Below are positions 12,801 to 13,390 of a stretch of 13,390 nt of DNA, in pieces. The stretch's first letter is position 1, and every line of letters starts with the position of its first letter. Made by a program: the position numbers and the translations under genes. This DNA comes from Eubacterium sp. UBA3782 (lineage in GTDB: Bacteria > Bacillota > Clostridia > Lachnospirales > Lachnospiraceae), in NCBI GenBank assembly GCA_002368795.1, contig DFFG01000021.1, forward strand, positions 25,958 to 39,347. The letters run 5' to 3'. The notes under the pieces are model-generated. The model did no database searches. It was not told the origin of the DNA and was given only the letters and a program-made list of their open reading frames with translations.

Positions 12801-13390
12801 GCATCCTATGCGACTGCTCTGGCCTTCGGCGTAGTCAGCGAAGAGAATCTGGAGAAGGTGCTGACAAACTATGAGGCAACGATCGCAGAAGCATCCGGCC
12901 AGGACAATGACGGCGTAGAGCTCGTGCCCTACACCCTGACCACCGGTTTCAATGCGACCGGAAATCTGCTGCCTGCTCTGTCCAGATATGGACTGAACGA
13001 GACAGCTTACAAGATGTTTGAGTCCACCGAGTATGCTTCCTGGCTCTATCCGGTAACTGTTGGCGCCACCTCCATCTGGGAGCGCTGGAACTCCTACACC
13101 GAGGAGGCCGGCTTCAACGGCAACAACGCCATGAACTCCTTCAACCACTACTCCTATGGAGCAGTCGGACAGTGGATGATGGCTTACCAGGCAGGTATCC
13201 AATCGGTCAACGGCCAGCCGGGCTACCAGACCTTCATCCTGCAGCCCATTGCCGGCGGTGACTATACCGATCTGGCTGCAAGCTATGACAGCGTATACGG
13301 CACGATTCGAAGCGGTTGGACCGCAGATGCAGGTGTGGTGACCTCCTATGATGCGACCGTACCGGCAAACACCACTGCTACGCTGTATCT
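9837..13390 (+). CDS. GH78 alpha-L-rhamnosidase, surface lipoprotein, 3' end missing
   Basis: 1184 codons are open and the frame runs off the window. It removes terminal alpha-L-rhamnose from plant glycosides or polysaccharides outside the cell. The N-terminus has KKR, a hydrophobic stretch and lipobox LTAC (Cys20), then an Ala/Ser/Glu tether to ~residue 80. Next come an Fn3-like GH78 N-domain (~85-180, with TPAFSWQM and YSWAVTVTDTAG), an extra concanavalin/LamG-like beta domain (~185-370), and the Bac_rhamnosid_N domain (~420-590, with YNYYINGQEI and GEGWWCG). A beta domain follows (~600-720). The catalytic (alpha/alpha)6 barrel (~740-1100) carries the signature D773-CPQRN-E779-RLGWTG-D786, where E779 is the expected general acid. 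E1082 in TSIWERW is the expected base. The C-terminal beta domain starts ~1110. The start follows AAAAGGAGG. The enzyme looks intact as far as seen. Confidence 0.93.
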   Translation, partial: MKKRQVMAWMLAAAMTLTACGGAAASGSSSATPADEAQTASASTEEEAAEKEGAAEVTAEDPGSQAETLAEAELLSVDAKAQIVNLKTDGVTDPVGLDDETPAFSWQMASEVTGAAQSSYQIVVSAADGTEMWDSGVVESRESVDIAYEGQPLEARTAYSWAVTVTDTAGNQITSEPASFETGLMSEDIKAWNGAQMIGADELQVDAASLPGFVIKSGVQIPDGSNTASFIIGADDFRLENSSFNIHSVASEENYVRIELDISDVSGSGAKINVYRVGYAPEDSADTPLVTVADNEQLLEAITAANAHDAHEIEIAVNGSDISFVIDGTALKLKEKVTVNDLGGDSSYNSYPNLGSIGLSGDAVFTDFRVQNGGLYGESVLFDAETGATYAIFDGMEGVEADGNVITVSTDKIQYADPSYAAAPMLRKEFAPSGELEAARLYLTAQGIYNYYINGQEIAPDEWFNPGSESYDAYLAYNTYDVTELIKEGDNAMGAVLGEGWWCGQMTYDVKNANYYGEQPALMAMLALDYKDGTTEYVVTDDSWSYFGDGPVRLASFFQGERYDATKEAAVEGWTEAGFDASSWRNAAIIETRAPFAAPAFVTRTDKPVHIIRTNEVVESLGTAKEGSDSYIYDMGENVSGVPVITIPEDLAKEGETLTIRFAEILYPEMEEYTKAGIAGTLMVENYRAALVTDFYTMKAGEQVFIPDLTFHGYRYIEITGLGEELPAENVQMYVLSSLDAAATYTSSNELANQLFRNITNSTTSNYISIPTDCPQRNERLGWTGDAQVFALTGSYIADTYNFMDIWMDSVRADSNKETGISAQYSPSLTQYELGAESIEHSGMSFGITWNALAVTIPYNLYVQTGRKDIAEANIDNIITYVDHMIDTPFKYKDAAGEKKTDARLTGETGTLADHLARITTDSVLLGEAVYIQCLDDAAILCEAVGNEEKASVYRSHAVAAREAWNEIFIDPETGKTRTAAGEMQDTQASYATALAFGVVSEENLEKVLTNYEATIAEASGQDNDGVELVPYTLTTGFNATGNLLPALSRYGLNETAYKMFESTEYASWLYPVTVGATSIWERWNSYTEEAGFNGNNAMNSFNHYSYGAVGQWMMAYQAGIQSVNGQPGYQTFILQPIAGGDYTDLAASYDSVYGTIRSGWTADAGVVTSYDATVPANTTATLY

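Noticed and set aside
10359..13202. 947-codon open frame on the minus strand
   Set aside because: It is antisense to the GH78 rhamnosidase, whose + frame carries the full catalytic signatures. The minus translation is Cys/His/Gly-rich without domain motifs and reflects codon bias.

Overview
The window looks like part of the chromosome of an anaerobic, probably gut-dwelling Clostridia (Lachnospiraceae-like). The grounds are strong AGGAGG ribosome binding sites, moderately GC-rich codons, lipoproteins with LxAC lipoboxes, a TrpB2-type protein, several uroporphyrinogen-decarboxylase-fold (UroD/MtaA-like) proteins and a GH78 alpha-L-rhamnosidase. This taxonomic call is inference from gene content. 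There are no tRNAs, rRNAs, CRISPR arrays or transposase genes.

Left part (1-4682): the 3' end of a TrpB2-like gene, then a UroD-fold gene, both on +. Two further UroD-fold genes follow on the minus strand and form a small operon that converges on the first. Behind both + genes (889-1064 and 2248-2426) lies a copy of the same ~175-nt element. The two copies fold the same way, differ by compensatory base changes in their helices, and end in a T-run like an intrinsic terminator. I cannot assign this element to a named RNA family. An unrelated 77-bp palindromic element sits in the convergent gap at 2489-2565.

Middle (4927-9576): an 846-residue protein combines an expanded adenosine-deaminase-like metal-dependent hydrolase with a C-terminal DprA/SLOG-like Rossmannoid domain. 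It overlaps by ATGA with an NMT1/THI5-like substrate-binding lipoprotein that has no permease or ATPase beside it. A zinc-dependent phospholipase C-fold protein without a signal peptide follows, and a long-stem terminator closes the region. The deaminase-SLOG fusion and the paired structured repeats are the two best candidates for undescribed biology.

Right part (9577-13390): a promoter-like region and ~190-nt leader precede a large GH78 alpha-L-rhamnosidase lipoprotein that runs off the window end. With the UroD/MtaA-like proteins this could suggest use of methoxylated plant glycosides, but no corrinoid protein or transporter is visible, so that link is only a hypothesis.
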